Made by a program: the position numbers and the translations under genes
The notes under the pieces: model-generated
Database searches by the model: none
Seen by the model: only the letters and a program-made list of their open reading frames with translations
Told to the model about the DNA's origin: nothing
Shown: one piece after another, positions 34,873 to 52,955 of the stretch
How positions within the stretch are numbered: position 1 is the stretch's first letter
Layout of the letters: each line of letters opens with the position of its first letter
Assembly (NCBI RefSeq): GCF_029968015.1
Contig: NZ_JASCIS010000012.1
Location: forward strand, 1-64,000
Reading direction: 5' to 3'
Length of the DNA: 64,000 bases
Source of the DNA: Streptomyces luteolus
GTDB taxonomy: Bacteria; Actinomycetota; Actinomycetes; Streptomycetales; Streptomycetaceae

Positions 34873-35157
34873 GTGACGGACGCCGTGGGCTCCATCGACA
34901 CGCCTGATGCCCCGGACGAGGCGACCGATTCGAAGAAGTCCCGCAAGGGCGGAAAGCGCGGCAAGAAGGGTCCTCTGGGCCGCCTCGCGCTTTTCTACCG
35001 TCAGATCGTCGCGGAGCTCCGCAAGGTTGTCTGGCCCACTCGCAGCCAGCTCACGACATACACCAGTGTGGTGATTGTCTTCGTTGTCATCATGATCGCC
35101 TTGGTGACCGTGCTTGACTATGGCTTCTCGCAGGCCGTCAAGTACGTCTTCGGCTGA
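34873..35157 (+). CDS. secE: Preprotein translocase subunit SecE
   Basis: This 94-residue single-span membrane subunit stabilises SecY. It has a basic N-terminal region ([13 protein letters not shown]), the amphipathic segment [20 protein letters not shown], which is the family signature, and one C-terminal membrane helix (about 63-88). GTG 34873 follows GAGAGAG. It is the first gene of secE-nusG-rplK-rplA. Confidence 0.96.
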   Translation: MTDAVGSIDTPDAPDEATDSKKSRKGGKRGKKGPLGRLALFYRQIVAELRKVVWPTRSQLTTYTSVVIVFVVIMIALVTVLDYGFSQAVKYVFG

Positions 35158-35169
35158 CAGCCGAGCGGA

Positions 35170-35192
35170 GGGCGCCGGTCCCGGCGCCCGTT
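35170..35192 (+). terminator. Hairpin between secE and nusG
   Basis: GGGCGCCG (35170-35177) pairs with CGGCGCCC (35182-35189), followed by GTTTCG. The short T-run suggests partial termination or 3'-end processing within the operon. Confidence 0.5.
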
Positions 35193-35234
35193 TCGCGCGT
35201 TCCACCCATCTGTATCCAGGAAGAAGCAGCCACC

Positions 35235-36101
35235 GTGTCTGACCCGAACCTGAACGACGCCGTCGAGTCGGCGGAAGCCGCGGAGTCCGTGGAGGACCAG
35301 CTCGACATCGTCGAGGCGGCGGACGCCGAGGAGCCGGACCAGGCCGAGGCTGCCGACCTCGCGGCGGGCGAGCCCGCCGAGGAGGCCGCGGTGCAGATCG
35401 AGGACGAGGCCGAGGTCGTGGCGGAGACCGCCGAGGACGAGGCTGCCGTCGAGGCCGTCGAAGAGGCCGAGGAAGCCGAGCCGGTCGACCCGATCGCCGC
35501 CCTGCGCGAAGAGCTCCGCACGCTCCCCGGCGAGTGGTACGTCATCCACACCTACGCCGGTTACGAGAACCGCGTGAAGACCAACCTCGAGCAGCGCGCC
35601 GTCTCGCTGAACGTCGAGGACTTCATCTTCCAGGCCGAGGTGCCGCAGGAAGAGGTCGCGCAGATCAAGAACGGCGAGCGCAAGACCATCCGTCAGAACA
35701 AGCTCCCCGGCTACGTCCTGGTGCGCATGGACCTGACGAACGAGTCCTGGGGCGTCGTCCGCAACACCCCCGGTGTCACCGGCTTCGTGGGCAACGCCTA
35801 CGACCCGTACCCGCTGACGCTTGACGAGATCGTCAAGATGCTCGCCCCGGAGGCCGAGGAGAAGGCCGCCCGCGAGGCCGCCGAGGCCGAGGGCAAGCCG
35901 GCTCCGGCCCGCAAGGTCGAGGTGCAGGTCCTGGACTTCGAGGTCGGCGACTCGGTCACCGTCACCGACGGCCCGTTCGCGACGCTGCAGGCGACGATCA
36001 ACGAGATCAACGCCGACTCGAAGAAGGTCAAGGGCCTCGTCGAGATCTTCGGTCGCGAGACCCCGGTCGAGCTGAGCTTCGACCAGATCCAGAAGAACTG
36101 A
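35235..36101 (+). CDS. nusG: Transcription termination/antitermination factor NusG
   Basis: This 288-residue NusG has an acidic extension of about 100 residues rich in Glu/Ala/Asp before the NGN domain, which starts [20 protein letters not shown]. The KOW domain near the end has [20 protein letters not shown]. Typical bacterial NusG is about 180 residues; the long acidic N-terminus is common in Streptomyces. It binds RNA polymerase and couples to Rho or ribosomes. GTG 35235 follows AGGAAG. A terminator follows. Confidence 0.96.
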   Translation: MSDPNLNDAVESAEAAESVEDQLDIVEAADAEEPDQAEAADLAAGEPAEEAAVQIEDEAEVVAETAEDEAAVEAVEEAEEAEPVDPIAALREELRTLPGEWYVIHTYAGYENRVKTNLEQRAVSLNVEDFIFQAEVPQEEVAQIKNGERKTIRQNKLPGYVLVRMDLTNESWGVVRNTPGVTGFVGNAYDPYPLTLDEIVKMLAPEAEEKAAREAAEAEGKPAPARKVEVQVLDFEVGDSVTVTDGPFATLQATINEINADSKKVKGLVEIFGRETPVELSFDQIQKN

Positions 36102-36142
36102 CCCCACAGGGGATCGGACCTTCCGGACCATACGCTTCCGAC

Positions 36143-36187
36143 CAGGTCAGACAGGCTGCCAAAGCCGGTCTGACCTGCTCGGTTTTT
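36143..36187 (+). terminator. Intrinsic terminator after nusG
   Basis: CAGGTCAGAC (36143-36152) pairs perfectly with GTCTGACCTG (36168-36177), followed by CTCGGTTTTTA with five T. rplKA therefore likely has its own promoter in 36188-36283, where the sequence is AT-richer (around GTTATCGTTG), but no clear match could be fixed. Confidence 0.85.
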
Positions 36188-36283
36188 AGCCGCACTGCCA
36201 TACCCGTTATCGTTGTGCGGTATGCCTCCATCCGGATGATCGGATGGCAGGCGGATCACTCTCACTAGGACCCGGAGAGAGCA

Positions 36284-36718
36284 ATGCCTCCCAAGAAGAA
36301 GAAGGTCACGGGGCTCATCAAGCTCCAGATCCAGGCCGGTGCCGCCAACCCGGCTCCGCCGGTCGGCCCCGCGCTGGGTCAGCACGGCGTCAACATCATG
36401 GAGTTCTGCAAGGCCTACAACGCCGCGACCGAGTCGCAGCGCGGTTGGGTCATCCCGGTGGAGATCACGGTCTACGAGGACCGTTCCTTCACCTTCATCA
36501 CCAAGACCCCGCCGGCCGCCAAGATGATCCTCAAGGCCGCTGGTGTCGAGAAGGGCTCCGGCGAGCCGCACAAGACCAAGGTCGCCAAGATCACCGAGGC
36601 GCAGGTCCGCGAGATCGCCACCACCAAGATGCCCGACCTCAACGCCAATGACCTGGACGCCGCGTCCAAGATCATCGCTGGCACCGCCCGCTCCATGGGC
36701 ATCACGGTCGAGGGCTGA
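36284..36718 (+). CDS. rplK: 50S ribosomal protein L11
   Basis: This 144-residue L11 contains the proline-rich motif [20 protein letters not shown] near residues 15-34 and the C-terminal rRNA-binding domain ending RSMGITVEG. It binds the GTPase-associated region of 23S rRNA and is needed for RelA activation. ATG 36284 follows GGAGAG. Confidence 0.98.
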
Positions 36719-36798
36719 CCTCACCCCCGTTTGACCTGAGTGGCAGGGCCATGCGCGGCCCGGACCACGAACTCCATACCTGAACCTCAGGAGTAGAA

Positions 36799-37521
36799 GT
36801 GAAGCGCAGCAAGACTCTCCGCGCTGCGGACGCCAAGATCGACCGGGACAAGCTCTACGCCCCGCTCGAGGCCGTCCGTCTCGCCAAGGAGACCTCCGCG
36901 ACCAAGTTCGACGGCACCGTCGAGGTCGCCTTCCGCCTGGGTGTTGACCCGCGCAAGGCCGACCAGATGGTCCGTGGCACCGTGAACCTCCCGCACGGCA
37001 CCGGTAAGACCGCCCGGGTCCTGGTCTTCGCGACCGGTGACCGTGCTGCGGCCGCGGAAGCCGCCGGCGCCGACATCGTCGGCTCGGACGAACTGATCGA
37101 CGAGGTCTCCAAGGGCCGCCTGGACTTCGACGCCGTCGTCGCCACCCCGGACCTCATGGGCAAGGTCGGCCGCCTCGGCCGCGTGCTCGGTCCGCGTGGT
37201 CTGATGCCGAACCCGAAGACCGGCACCGTCACCCCCGACGTCGCCAAGGCTGTCAACGACATCAAGGGCGGCAAGATCGAGTTCCGCGTCGACAAGCACG
37301 CGAACCTCCACTTCATCATCGGCAAGTCGTCCTTCGACGACACCAAGCTGGTGGAGAACTACGCCGCAGCCCTCGAGGAGGTGCTTCGTCTGAAGCCCTC
37401 CGCCGCCAAGGGCCGCTACATCAAGAAGGCCGCGCTCACCACCACGATGGGCCCCGGCATTCCGCTCGACCCGAACCGCACCCGCAACCTCCTCGTCGAG
37501 GAGGACCCGGCCGCCGTCTGA
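36799..37521 (+). CDS. rplA: 50S ribosomal protein L1
   Basis: This 240-residue L1 has the motif [14 protein letters not shown] and the signature [17 protein letters not shown]. It lines the E site and in many bacteria represses its own operon. GTG 36799 follows CAGGAG. It is the last gene of the rplKA unit and is followed by a perfect terminator hairpin. Confidence 0.98.
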   Translation: MKRSKTLRAADAKIDRDKLYAPLEAVRLAKETSATKFDGTVEVAFRLGVDPRKADQMVRGTVNLPHGTGKTARVLVFATGDRAAAAEAAGADIVGSDELIDEVSKGRLDFDAVVATPDLMGKVGRLGRVLGPRGLMPNPKTGTVTPDVAKAVNDIKGGKIEFRVDKHANLHFIIGKSSFDDTKLVENYAAALEEVLRLKPSAAKGRYIKKAALTTTMGPGIPLDPNRTRNLLVEEDPAAV

Positions 37522-37566
37522 GTCGCCTGACTCCCTGGCAGCCGCGTCGCGCACGCGTGTCGCAGA

Positions 37567-37598
37567 CGGGCCCCGCACCTTCCGAGGTGCGGGGCCCG
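37567..37598 (+). terminator. Strong hairpin terminator after rplA
   Basis: CGGGCCCCGCACCT (37567-37580) pairs perfectly with AGGTGCGGGGCCCG (37585-37598), loop TCCG. There is no T-run, which is usual for Streptomyces terminators. Confidence 0.85.
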
Positions 37599-37665
37599 CC
37601 CGCGTTGTCGGTGCCACGCGCTACCGTGCAGGCCGAACGGCGAAATCTCTCTAGGGGTGGGACAG

Positions 37666-38556
37666 ATGAACACCAGGACCGTGCGGCGCGCTTGTGTCTC
37701 GATCGCGGCAGTCGCTGCCCTGACCGGCGTTGCGGCCTGCGGTGGGGGTTCCGCGGGCAAGAGCGAGAGCAAGGGCGGAGGTGCGGGCGGCGGCTCGTTC
37801 AACCCGCTCACGGCGCTGCGTACGGTCGACAGCAAGACCCAGGAAGCCGACTCCGCGAAGGTGGACGGCACGACCACCATGGGCGCCCAGGGCAGCATGG
37901 AGATGAAGGGCGGCCTCGACTGGTCGGACGGTGTCACGGGCGTCCTGCGCATCACGTTCACCGACGGCCCGATGGCCGACCAGCTGCAGCAGACCGGCGA
38001 CACGTCGATCGACTACCGCTACCTGAAGAACGGCTACTACGCGAACATGGGGGACAAGTTCGCGTCCGCCTCGGGCGGCAAGCACTGGATCGAGTACGAC
38101 TACGAGACGCTCGCCGAGATGGGCGGCGCGTCCGGCCAGGCGCTCAAGAACCAGATGCAGAGCTCCACCCCGAACCAGACGGTGAAGATGCTCCTCGCCT
38201 CCGGCGATGTGAAGCGCGTCGGTGAGGAGAAGGTCCGTGGAGTCAACGCCACGCACTACTCCGGCACGGTCGACGTCGCCGACCTGACGGCCAAGAACGC
38301 CGACATGGACGAGAAGGACGCCGCCGCGCTGCGCAAGCAGCTCCAGGAGGCCGGCATGACCACCGAGAAGATCGACATCTGGGTCGACGACGGGGACCTG
38401 CTGGTGAAGAAGGTCGAAGAGGCCAAGATGAAGAACGGCGAGTTCTCCCAGACGGTCTACTACAGCGACTACGGCGTGGACGTGGCCACCGAGGAGCCCC
38501 CGGCCGACGACACCGTCAACGTCAAGGACCTGATGAAGCAGCAGCCGCAGCAGTAG
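37666..38556 (+). CDS. Secreted lipoprotein (LppX/LprG-like), between rplA and rplJ
   Basis: This 296-residue lipoprotein has a basic N-region, a hydrophobic core and the lipobox GVAAC, giving lipidated C25. A Gly/Ser-rich linker and a beta-rich carrier domain follow (RYLKNGYYANMGDKF, HYSGTVDVADL, WVDDGDLLVKKVEEAKMKNG). It ends VNVKDLMKQQPQQ, similar to the ELTMSDLM end of the other lipoprotein. Such a gene between rplA and rplJ is characteristic of Streptomyces. ATG 37666 follows AGGGGTGGG. The function is unknown; lipid or glycolipid carriage is possible. Confidence 0.88.
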   Translation: MNTRTVRRACVSIAAVAALTGVAACGGGSAGKSESKGGGAGGGSFNPLTALRTVDSKTQEADSAKVDGTTTMGAQGSMEMKGGLDWSDGVTGVLRITFTDGPMADQLQQTGDTSIDYRYLKNGYYANMGDKFASASGGKHWIEYDYETLAEMGGASGQALKNQMQSSTPNQTVKMLLASGDVKRVGEEKVRGVNATHYSGTVDVADLTAKNADMDEKDAAALRKQLQEAGMTTEKIDIWVDDGDLLVKKVEEAKMKNGEFSQTVYYSDYGVDVATEEPPADDTVNVKDLMKQQPQQ

Positions 38557-38577
38557 CGCGGCCTTGGAATGACAGTC

Positions 38578-38623
38578 GCGGCAGGGCCTCAGGAGCCGAT
38601 TTGCCCGTCGAGGCCCTGCTCGC
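38578..38623 (+). terminator. Terminator-like hairpin after the lipoprotein gene
   Basis: GCAGGGCCTC (38581-38590) pairs with GAGGCCCTGC (38610-38619), extended outward by CGCG-type pairing. It overlaps the candidate rplJ promoter. Confidence 0.65.
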
Positions 38624-38630
38624 GTACTCT
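38601..38630 (+). promoter_or_regulatory. Candidate promoter of rplJL
   Basis: TTGCCC (38601-38606) and TACTCT (38625-38630) are 18 bases apart. The predicted start of transcription near 38637 leaves a leader of about 270 bases before rplJ. Confidence 0.55.
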
Positions 38631-38636
38631 CCTACA

Positions 38637-38906
38637 GAAGCCAAAGACCGCTGGTCGTTGCCGCGCGCTCAGTCATGAGGGTGTGGTGGCCGAAGGATCC
38701 GCTGACTGCGGACGACCCGCGTAGGTGACTGTGGAAGCGCTCCTGGACGGATTCCGTCTGGTCGAGCTCACGCCCCGTGCACCTATGCCGGGGCGTTTCG
38801 TTTTGTGCAGACGCCCCCTTCTACGTGCCTGATTCAGGCGGTCCGGCGTACGCGGCTGATCGAAAGGTCAGTCGAGGATCATCACCCCGGAAGGAGGCCG
38901 AGGCAC
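38637..38906 (+). promoter_or_regulatory. rplJL leader with attenuator-like hairpin; possible L10 binding region
   Basis: This 270-base untranslated leader contains several GC-rich inverted segments. One is an attenuator-like hairpin CGCCCCG (38771-38777)/CGGGGCG (38789-38795) followed by TTTCGTTTT. Leaders at this place in many bacteria bind the L10-L12 complex for feedback control (known family). The exact L10 site could not be placed by eye. The leader ends with AAGGAGG before rplJ, and no gene is seen in 38557-38906. Confidence 0.6.
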
Positions 38907-39434
38907 ATGGCGACGTCCGACAAGGTCGCAGCCGTCGAAGAGATCACGCAGAAGCTGCGTGACTCCAACGCGGCTGTTGTCACCTCTTACACCGGACTGA
39001 CCGTGGCGCAGCTCAAGCAGCTCCGCCGTTCTCTCGGCGAGAACGCTCAGTACCGAGTGGTGAAGAACACGCTGACCAAGATCGCGGCCAATGAGGCCGG
39101 GATTCAGCTGGACGAGCACCTTCAGGGCTCGACGGCTGTCGCCTTCGTCACCGGTGACCCGGTCGAGGCGGCGAAGGGTCTTCGTGACTTCGCCAAGGAC
39201 AACCCCTCTCTCGTCATCAAGGGCGGTGTCCTTGACGGCAAGGCGCTGTCCGCCGACGAGATCAAGAAGCTTGCGGACCTCGAGTCCCGCGAGGTTCTGC
39301 TCAGCAAGCTGGCCGGTGCCATGAAGGGCAAGCAGTCGCAGGCTGCCTCTGTCTTCCAGGCGCTGCCCTCGAAGTTCGTCCGCACCGCGGAGGCGCTTCG
39401 TGCCAAGCAGGCCGAGCAGGGCGGTGCCGAGTAA
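38907..39434 (+). CDS. rplJ: 50S ribosomal protein L10
   Basis: This 175-residue L10 is the base of the ribosomal stalk. Its N-terminal RNA-binding domain shows [20 protein letters not shown] and [17 protein letters not shown]. The C-terminal helix that binds L7/L12 dimers ends the protein. ATG 38907 follows AAGGAGG; an earlier in-frame ATG exists at 38805 but lies in the leader. Confidence 0.97.
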   Translation: MATSDKVAAVEEITQKLRDSNAAVVTSYTGLTVAQLKQLRRSLGENAQYRVVKNTLTKIAANEAGIQLDEHLQGSTAVAFVTGDPVEAAKGLRDFAKDNPSLVIKGGVLDGKALSADEIKKLADLESREVLLSKLAGAMKGKQSQAASVFQALPSKFVRTAEALRAKQAEQGGAE

Positions 39435-39558
39435 TTCGGCTCGCGTCATGGCCGCTCTCGTCTAGGCACGCCTAGGCAGGTGGCCGCAGCGGGCCCGAAC
39501 GTACGCCCGCCTCACATGTACATCCGGCACCAGCCGAATTAGTGGAAGGACCGCCATC

Positions 39559-39948
39559 ATGGCGAAGCTCAGCCAGGACGACCTGCTCGCCCAGTTCGAG
39601 GAGATGACCCTCATCGAGCTCTCCGAGTTCGTGAAGGCCTTCGAGGAGAAGTTCGACGTCACCGCCGCCGCTGCCGCGCCGGTCGTCGTCGCCGGTGGTG
39701 CCGCTGGTGGCGCCGCCGCCGAGGCCGCCGAGGAGCAGGACGAGTTCGACGTCATCCTCACCGGCGCCGGCGACAAGAAGATCCAGGTCATCAAGGTCGT
39801 GCGTGAGCTGACCTCCCTGGGCCTGAAGGAGGCCAAGGACCTCGTGGACGGCACCCCGAAGCCGGTCCTCGAGAAGGTCGCCAAGGACGCCGCGGACAAG
39901 GCCAAGGAGGCCCTCGAGGGCGCCGGCGCCTCCGTCGAGGTCAAGTGA
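39559..39948 (+). CDS. rplL: 50S ribosomal protein L7/L12
   Basis: This 129-residue stalk protein has an N-terminal dimerisation domain (1-35), an Ala/Gly/Val-rich hinge (about 36-57) and a C-terminal factor-binding domain with [20 protein letters not shown] and [13 protein letters not shown]. It recruits elongation factors. ATG 39559 follows GGAAGGA. A terminator follows 62 bases later. Confidence 0.98.
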   Translation: MAKLSQDDLLAQFEEMTLIELSEFVKAFEEKFDVTAAAAAPVVVAGGAAGGAAAEAAEEQDEFDVILTGAGDKKIQVIKVVRELTSLGLKEAKDLVDGTPKPVLEKVAKDAADKAKEALEGAGASVEVK

Positions 39949-40009
39949 CCTTGCGAGTCGTAGGACTCTTCTGAGCCGAAAGGCTCGCGCGCTGTAACGC
40001 GCACACACT

Positions 40010-40043
40010 GAAGGGCGATCACCCATGTGGGTGGTCGCCCTTC
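40010..40043 (+). terminator. Terminator after rplL
   Basis: GAAGGGCGATCACCC (40010-40024) pairs with GGGTGGTCGCCCTTC (40029-40043) with one G-T pair, loop ATGT. A near copy ends rpoC. Confidence 0.85.
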
Positions 40044-40074
40044 GGCGTTCTCGGGGGTCTCCGTGACGGCTGCC

Positions 40075-40102
40075 TTGCACTGACGGCATGGCCGAGTATG
40101 GT
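40075..40102 (+). promoter_or_regulatory. Candidate upstream rpoBC promoter
   Basis: TTGCAC (40075-40080) and TATGGT (40097-40102) are 16 bases apart. It lies just after the rplL terminator. Confidence 0.45.
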
Positions 40103-40348
40103 GATCTTCGTTGTGCCTCCGGGGCCCCAGTGGTGACGTTCGCGGCAGCCCGGATGGGCAGGGGGGCCTTGACGAACCGCACGCAGCGCGCAATTCTCAG
40201 GACGCGTCGTCACATCGATCCGAATCCGAGGCATGGATCGATGGCGAACAGGGCAGTGTGGATATGCGCCCAGTGGCGAGGGGTCTGCCGCTGGAGCCGA
40301 CAACAGTAGGACTCTGAGGTGTTCGTGGGTCTCAATAAAAACCCGCTC

Positions 40349-40377
40349 TGGACATCAGTGGGCCGAGTGGCTACACT
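40349..40377 (+). promoter_or_regulatory. Candidate downstream rpoBC promoter
   Basis: TGGACA (40349-40354) and TACACT (40372-40377) are 17 bases apart, a better match than the upstream candidate. The 40044-40539 stretch holds no gene. Between and after the two promoter candidates it carries a long leader with the short inverted segments around 40398-40430 only. Confidence 0.6.
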
Positions 40378-40539
40378 GACCCTTTGCGCTGCCTGTTAGC
40401 TGCCTCCTGCCCGTCACCAGGGGCATGCCCACACCTGAGCAGAGTCGATTGAACCTCCCTGACCTGGGATTTCTCATTCGTTGCTCGGTATGGGACCGGT
40501 ACGCGCGTAGTGAGTCCGAGCCCTCGGAAGGACCCCCTC

Positions 40540-44022
<3,483 letters not shown>

Positions 44023-44030
44023 CGGGTTTG

Positions 44031-44057
44031 ACCGGGGCTCCCCTGTGGAGCCCCGGT
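44031..44057 (+). other. Perfect hairpin between rpoB and rpoC
   Basis: ACCGGGGCTCC (44031-44041) pairs with GGAGCCCCGGT (44047-44057), loop CCTGT. Without a T-run in an operon it is more likely an RNA processing or stabilising structure than a full terminator. Confidence 0.6.
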
Positions 44058-44115
44058 CGCCCCGGACCCGTACAGACCATGTTTGACATTCGACCCTGAA
44101 AGAGGGATTGACGAA

Positions 44116-48030
<3,915 letters not shown>

Positions 48031-48047
48031 GCGAGCAGCTTGAGTTG

Positions 48048-48082
48048 AAGGGCGGTCACCCTTGCGGGGGTGGCCGCCTTTC
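48048..48082 (+). terminator. Terminator after rpoC
   Basis: AAGGGCGGTCACCC (48048-48061) pairs with GGGTGGCCGCCTTT (48068-48081), one G-T pair, short loop, T-rich end. The stem closely resembles that of the rplL terminator. Confidence 0.87.
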
Positions 48083-48227
48083 GGCGTGTGCGGGGGAGTG
48101 GCCGCCGGCGGCCTGAGCTGCTGCGGAGGGGCGTTCTCAGGAGGGCCTGCGCGGTTGTCGCGGGGGTCTGTTCAGGTAAGCCGTGGCAAGGGACATGTCC
48201 GGCGTGTCGCGCGCGATCGCATTTGTT

Positions 48228-48256
48228 TTGACCCAGCTCCGTGAGGTAGGTACGCT
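48228..48256 (+). promoter_or_regulatory. Promoter of rpsL-rpsG-fusA
   Basis: TTGACC (48228-48233) and TACGCT (48251-48256) are 17 bases apart, a near-consensus sigma-70-type (HrdB) promoter. Transcription would start near 48263, leaving a leader of about 188 bases. Confidence 0.75.
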
Positions 48257-48262
48257 CAGACC

Positions 48263-48450
48263 TTGTGCCTGGGGTGTGCCCTGGCTCCCGTGCGTGTCTT
48301 CTGCCGCAGGGGATGTCGCTCACGGCCACCGCAATCCGTGCCCCTCTCGTCTTACGGCTGGAGTCTGCGGGATTCGACACACCCGACCGCGTGGGTCGGC
48401 AAAGTTCCAGGTTAGCTTTACTCATACGGCACACAGAAACCGGAGAAGTA
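48263..48450 (+). promoter_or_regulatory. rpsL leader with the element shared with the S10 leader
   Basis: The leader contains a 25-bp element at 48375-48399, with stem CCGACC (48383-48388)/GGTCGG (48394-48399) around GCGTG, ending 51 bases before the rpsL GTG. The element recurs with one mismatch 64 bases before rpsJ. The stretch 48083-48227 upstream of the promoter shows no gene. Confidence 0.7.
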
Positions 48451-48822
48451 GTGCCTACGATCCAGCAGCTGGTCCGTAAGGGCCGGCAGGACAAGGTCGA
48501 AAAGACGAAGACGCCGGCTCTTGAGGCTTCGCCTCAGCGTCGTGGCGTCTGCACGCGTGTGTTCACCACCACCCCCAAGAAGCCGAACTCGGCGCTGCGG
48601 AAGGTCGCGCGTGTGCGTCTGACCTCGGGCATCGAGGTCACGGCCTACATCCCGGGTGAGGGGCACAACCTGCAGGAGCACTCCATCGTGCTCGTGCGTG
48701 GCGGTCGTGTGAAGGACCTGCCGGGTGTTCGTTACAAGATCATCCGTGGTGCGCTCGACACCCAGGCGGTCAAGAACCGCAAGCAGGCCCGCAGCCGCTA
48801 CGGCGCCAAGAAGGAGAAGTAA
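48451..48822 (+). CDS. rpsL: 30S ribosomal protein S12
   Basis: This 123-residue decoding-centre protein has the conserved segments [20 protein letters not shown] and [18 protein letters not shown]43 and K88, where streptomycin-resistance changes occur, are wild type. GTG 48451 follows GGAGAA. The stop is two bases from rpsG. Confidence 0.98.
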   Translation: MPTIQQLVRKGRQDKVEKTKTPALEASPQRRGVCTRVFTTTPKKPNSALRKVARVRLTSGIEVTAYIPGEGHNLQEHSIVLVRGGRVKDLPGVRYKIIRGALDTQAVKNRKQARSRYGAKKEK

Positions 48823-48824
48823 GA

Positions 48825-49295
48825 ATGCCTCGTAAGGGCCCCGCCCCGAAGCGCCCGGTCATCATCGACCCGGTCTACGGTTCTCCTCTGGTGACGTCGC
48901 TCATCAACAAGGTGCTGCTGAACGGCAAGCGCTCCACCGCCGAGCGCATCGTGTACGGCGCCATGGAGGGCCTGCGCGAGAAGACCGGCAACGACCCGAT
49001 CATCACCCTGAAGCGTGCGCTTGAGAACATCAAGCCCACCCTCGAGGTCAAGTCCCGCCGTGTCGGTGGCGCGACCTACCAGGTGCCGATCGAGGTCAAG
49101 CCCGGCCGCGCCAACACCCTCGCGCTCCGCTGGCTCGTCGGCTACTCGCGCGCTCGCCGCGAGAAGACGATGACCGAGCGTCTGATGAACGAGCTGCTCG
49201 ACGCCTCCAACGGCCTCGGCGCAGCCGTGAAGAAGCGCGAGGACACGCACAAGATGGCCGAGTCCAACAAGGCCTTCGCGCACTACCGCTGGTAG
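48825..49295 (+). CDS. rpsG: 30S ribosomal protein S7
   Basis: This 156-residue S7 nucleates the 30S head. Motifs are [43 protein letters not shown] and [13 protein letters not shown] at the end. The start codon at 48825 lies two bases after rpsL, with the ribosome-binding site AAGGAGAAG inside the rpsL end. Confidence 0.98.
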   Translation: MPRKGPAPKRPVIIDPVYGSPLVTSLINKVLLNGKRSTAERIVYGAMEGLREKTGNDPIITLKRALENIKPTLEVKSRRVGGATYQVPIEVKPGRANTLALRWLVGYSRARREKTMTERLMNELLDASNGLGAAVKKREDTHKMAESNKAFAHYRW

Positions 49296-49334
49296 TCGCA
49301 ACCCACATCGAGACCGAGAGAAGACTGAAGCCTT

Positions 49335-51461
49335 ATGGCTACCACTTCGCTTGACCTGGCCAAGGTGCGCAACATCGGCATCATGGCCCACATCGACGCG
49401 GGCAAGACGACCACCACCGAGCGGATCCTGTTCTACACCGGCGTCTCTTACAAGATCGGTGAGGTCCACGACGGCGCTGCCACGATGGACTGGATGGAGC
49501 AGGAGCAGGAGCGTGGTATCACCATCACCTCCGCTGCCACCACCTGTCACTGGCCGCTCGAGAACGTCGACCACACGATCAACATCATCGACACCCCGGG
49601 GCACGTCGACTTCACCGTCGAGGTGGAGCGCTCCCTGCGTGTGCTCGATGGCGCTGTGACCGTGTTCGACGGCGTGGCCGGCGTCGAGCCCCAGTCCGAG
49701 ACTGTCTGGCGTCAGGCGGACCGCTACGGCGTTCCGCGTATCTGCTTCGTCAACAAGCTCGACCGCACGGGTGCCGAGTTCCACCGCTGCGTCGACATGA
49801 TCGTCGACCGCCTGGGTGCGACCCCGATCGTCATGCAGCTGCCCATCGGTGCGGAGGCTGACTTCAAGGGCGTCGTCGACCTGGTGACGATGAAGGCGTA
49901 CGTCTGGTCGGCCGAGGCCGCCAAGGGCGAGGCCTACGACACCATCGACATCCCGGCGACGCACACCGAGGCCGCCGACGAGTGGCGCGGCAAGCTGCTC
50001 GAGACGGTCGCCGAGAACGACGAAGAGATGATGGAGCTGTACCTGGAGGGCACCGAGCCCACCGTGGAGCAGCTGTACGCGGCGATCCGCCGCATCACCA
50101 TCGCCTCCGGCAAGGGCGGCGACACGACCGTCACCCCCGTGTTCTGCGGCACCGCGTTCAAGAACAAGGGCGTTCAGCCCCTGCTCGACGCGGTCGTGCG
50201 CTACCTGCCGTCCCCGCTGGACGTCGAGGCCGTCGAGGGCCAGGACGTCAAGGACGCGGAGAAGGTCATCGCGCGCAAGCCGTCCGACTCCGAGCCGCTG
50301 TCGGCCCTCGCGTTCAAGATCGCGAGCGACCCGCACCTCGGCAAGCTCACCTTCATCCGGGTCTACTCGGGTCGCCTGGAGGCCGGCACCGCGGTGCTGA
50401 ACTCCGTCAAGGGCAAGAAGGAGCGCATCGGCAAGATCTACCGCATGCACGCGAACAAGCGTGAGGAGATCGCGTCGGTGGGCGCCGGTGACATCGTCGC
50501 CGTCATGGGCCTGAAGCAGACCACCACCGGTGAGACGCTGTGCGACGACAAGAACCCGGTCATCCTGGAGTCCATGGACTTCCCGGCGCCGGTGATCCAG
50601 GTCGCCATCGAGCCCAAGTCCAAGGGTGACCAGGAGAAGCTGGGTGTCGCCATCCAGCGTCTCGCGGAGGAGGACCCCTCCTTCCAGGTGCACTCGGACG
50701 AGGAGACCGGCCAGACCATCATCGGTGGTATGGGCGAGCTCCACCTCGACGTCCTGGTCGACCGCATGAAGCGGGAGTTCAAGGTCGAGGCCAACGTCGG
50801 CAAGCCGCAGGTCGCGTACCGCGAGACGATCCGGAAGGCCGTCGAGCGCGTGGACTTCACGCACAAGAAGCAGACCGGTGGTACCGGTCAGTTCGCGAAG
50901 GTCCAGATCGCGGTCGAGCCCATCGAGGGCGGCGACTCGTCGTACGAGTTCGTCAACAAGGTCACCGGTGGCCGCATCCCCAAGGAGTACATCCCCTCGG
51001 TGGACGCGGGTGCGCAGGAGGCCATGCAGTTCGGCATCCTGGCGGGCTACGAGATGACGGGCGTCCGCGTCACGCTCATCGACGGTGCCTACCACGAGGT
51101 CGACTCCTCCGAGCTGGCGTTCAAGATCGCCGGTTCGCAGGCCTTCAAGGAGGCCGCGCGCAAGGCCAGCCCTGTGCTGCTCGAGCCGATGATGGCCGTC
51201 GAGGTCACCACGCCCGAGGACTACATGGGTGAGGTCATCGGCGACATCAACTCCCGCCGTGGCAACATCCAGGCCATGGAGGACCGCGCCGGCGCCCGCG
51301 TCGTGAAGGGCCTCGTGCCGCTTTCGGAGATGTTCGGCTACGTCGGAGACCTCCGCAGCAAGACCTCGGGTCGCGCAAGCTACTCGATGCAGTTCGACTC
51401 CTACGCCGAGGTTCCCCGGAACGTCGCCGAGGAGATCATCGCGAAGGCCAAGGGCGAGTAA
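49335..51461 (+). CDS. fusA: Elongation factor G
   Basis: This 708-residue translocation GTPase has G1 [14 protein letters not shown] near residues 18-31, the switch [20 protein letters not shown] and NKLDRTGA. Domains II to V follow to the C-terminal [14 protein letters not shown] 49335 lies 40 bases after rpsG. The gap to tuf (153 bases) holds a hairpin and probably an extra tuf promoter. Confidence 0.98.
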   Translation: MATTSLDLAKVRNIGIMAHIDAGKTTTTERILFYTGVSYKIGEVHDGAATMDWMEQEQERGITITSAATTCHWPLENVDHTINIIDTPGHVDFTVEVERSLRVLDGAVTVFDGVAGVEPQSETVWRQADRYGVPRICFVNKLDRTGAEFHRCVDMIVDRLGATPIVMQLPIGAEADFKGVVDLVTMKAYVWSAEAAKGEAYDTIDIPATHTEAADEWRGKLLETVAENDEEMMELYLEGTEPTVEQLYAAIRRITIASGKGGDTTVTPVFCGTAFKNKGVQPLLDAVVRYLPSPLDVEAVEGQDVKDAEKVIARKPSDSEPLSALAFKIASDPHLGKLTFIRVYSGRLEAGTAVLNSVKGKKERIGKIYRMHANKREEIASVGAGDIVAVMGLKQTTTGETLCDDKNPVILESMDFPAPVIQVAIEPKSKGDQEKLGVAIQRLAEEDPSFQVHSDEETGQTIIGGMGELHLDVLVDRMKREFKVEANVGKPQVAYRETIRKAVERVDFTHKKQTGGTGQFAKVQIAVEPIEGGDSSYEFVNKVTGGRIPKEYIPSVDAGAQEAMQFGILAGYEMTGVRVTLIDGAYHEVDSSELAFKIAGSQAFKEAARKASPVLLEPMMAVEVTTPEDYMGEVIGDINSRRGNIQAMEDRAGARVVKGLVPLSEMFGYVGDLRSKTSGRASYSMQFDSYAEVPRNVAEEIIAKAKGE

Positions 51462-51503
51462 CTCACCCGAGTTCACGCTTTAGGCTTGTCACCGGAGCCT
51501 GCT

Positions 51504-51538
51504 GGGGCATTCCGTCCGATTCCGTGACGGAGTGCCCC
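51504..51538 (+). other. Strong hairpin between fusA and tuf
   Basis: GGGGCATTCCGTC (51504-51516) pairs with GACGGAGTGCCCC (51526-51538) with one G-T pair, loop CGATTCCGT. No T-run follows. It may attenuate read-through or protect an upstream 3' end, since tuf is needed at higher levels than fusA. Confidence 0.65.
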
Positions 51539-51614
51539 GGGCCCCGGCATCCCAGCAAAGATCACCTGGCGCCGATGAGTAAGGCGTACCAGAACCACTC
51601 CACAGGAGGACCCA

Positions 51615-52808
<1,194 letters not shown>

Positions 52809-52851
52809 TTGATGCTCTGACCTGGTAGCTCCTTGGAGCTACAGCTCAAGT

Positions 52852-52888
52852 CGAAGCCCCCGTGCGCTTGTTGCGTACGGGGGCTTCG
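52852..52888 (+). terminator. Terminator after tuf
   Basis: CGAAGCCCCCGT (52852-52863) pairs perfectly with ACGGGGGCTTCG (52877-52888). A small palindrome GTAGCTCC-TT-GGAGCTAC (52826-52843) lies just before it. Confidence 0.88.
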
Positions 52889-52921
52889 GCCGTTCTTCAA
52901 CTGTTCGGCGGGGCGCCGGGT

Positions 52922-52949
52922 TTGACAAGTCCTCTTCGAGGGGTACGCT
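52922..52949 (+). promoter_or_regulatory. Promoter of the S10 operon
   Basis: TTGACA (52922-52927) and TACGCT (52944-52949) are 16 bases apart. The -35 box is full consensus and the -10 box equals that of rpsL. Transcription would begin near 52956. Confidence 0.75.
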
Positions 52950-52955
52950 TCCGGG

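Noticed and set aside
38805..38906. ATG 38805 as the rplJ start
   Set aside because: It would add 34 unrelated residues across the leader and ignore the perfect AAGGAGG placed before ATG 38907.
40510..40539. GTG 40510 as the rpoB start
   Set aside because: The ribosome-binding site GGAAGGA lies between this GTG and TTG 40540, and the Streptomyces RpoB N-terminus begins at the TTG.
48798..51476. 892-codon minus-strand frame opposite rpsG and fusA
   Set aside because: Antisense shadow of conserved genes with the same biased composition; no ribosome-binding site or family motif.
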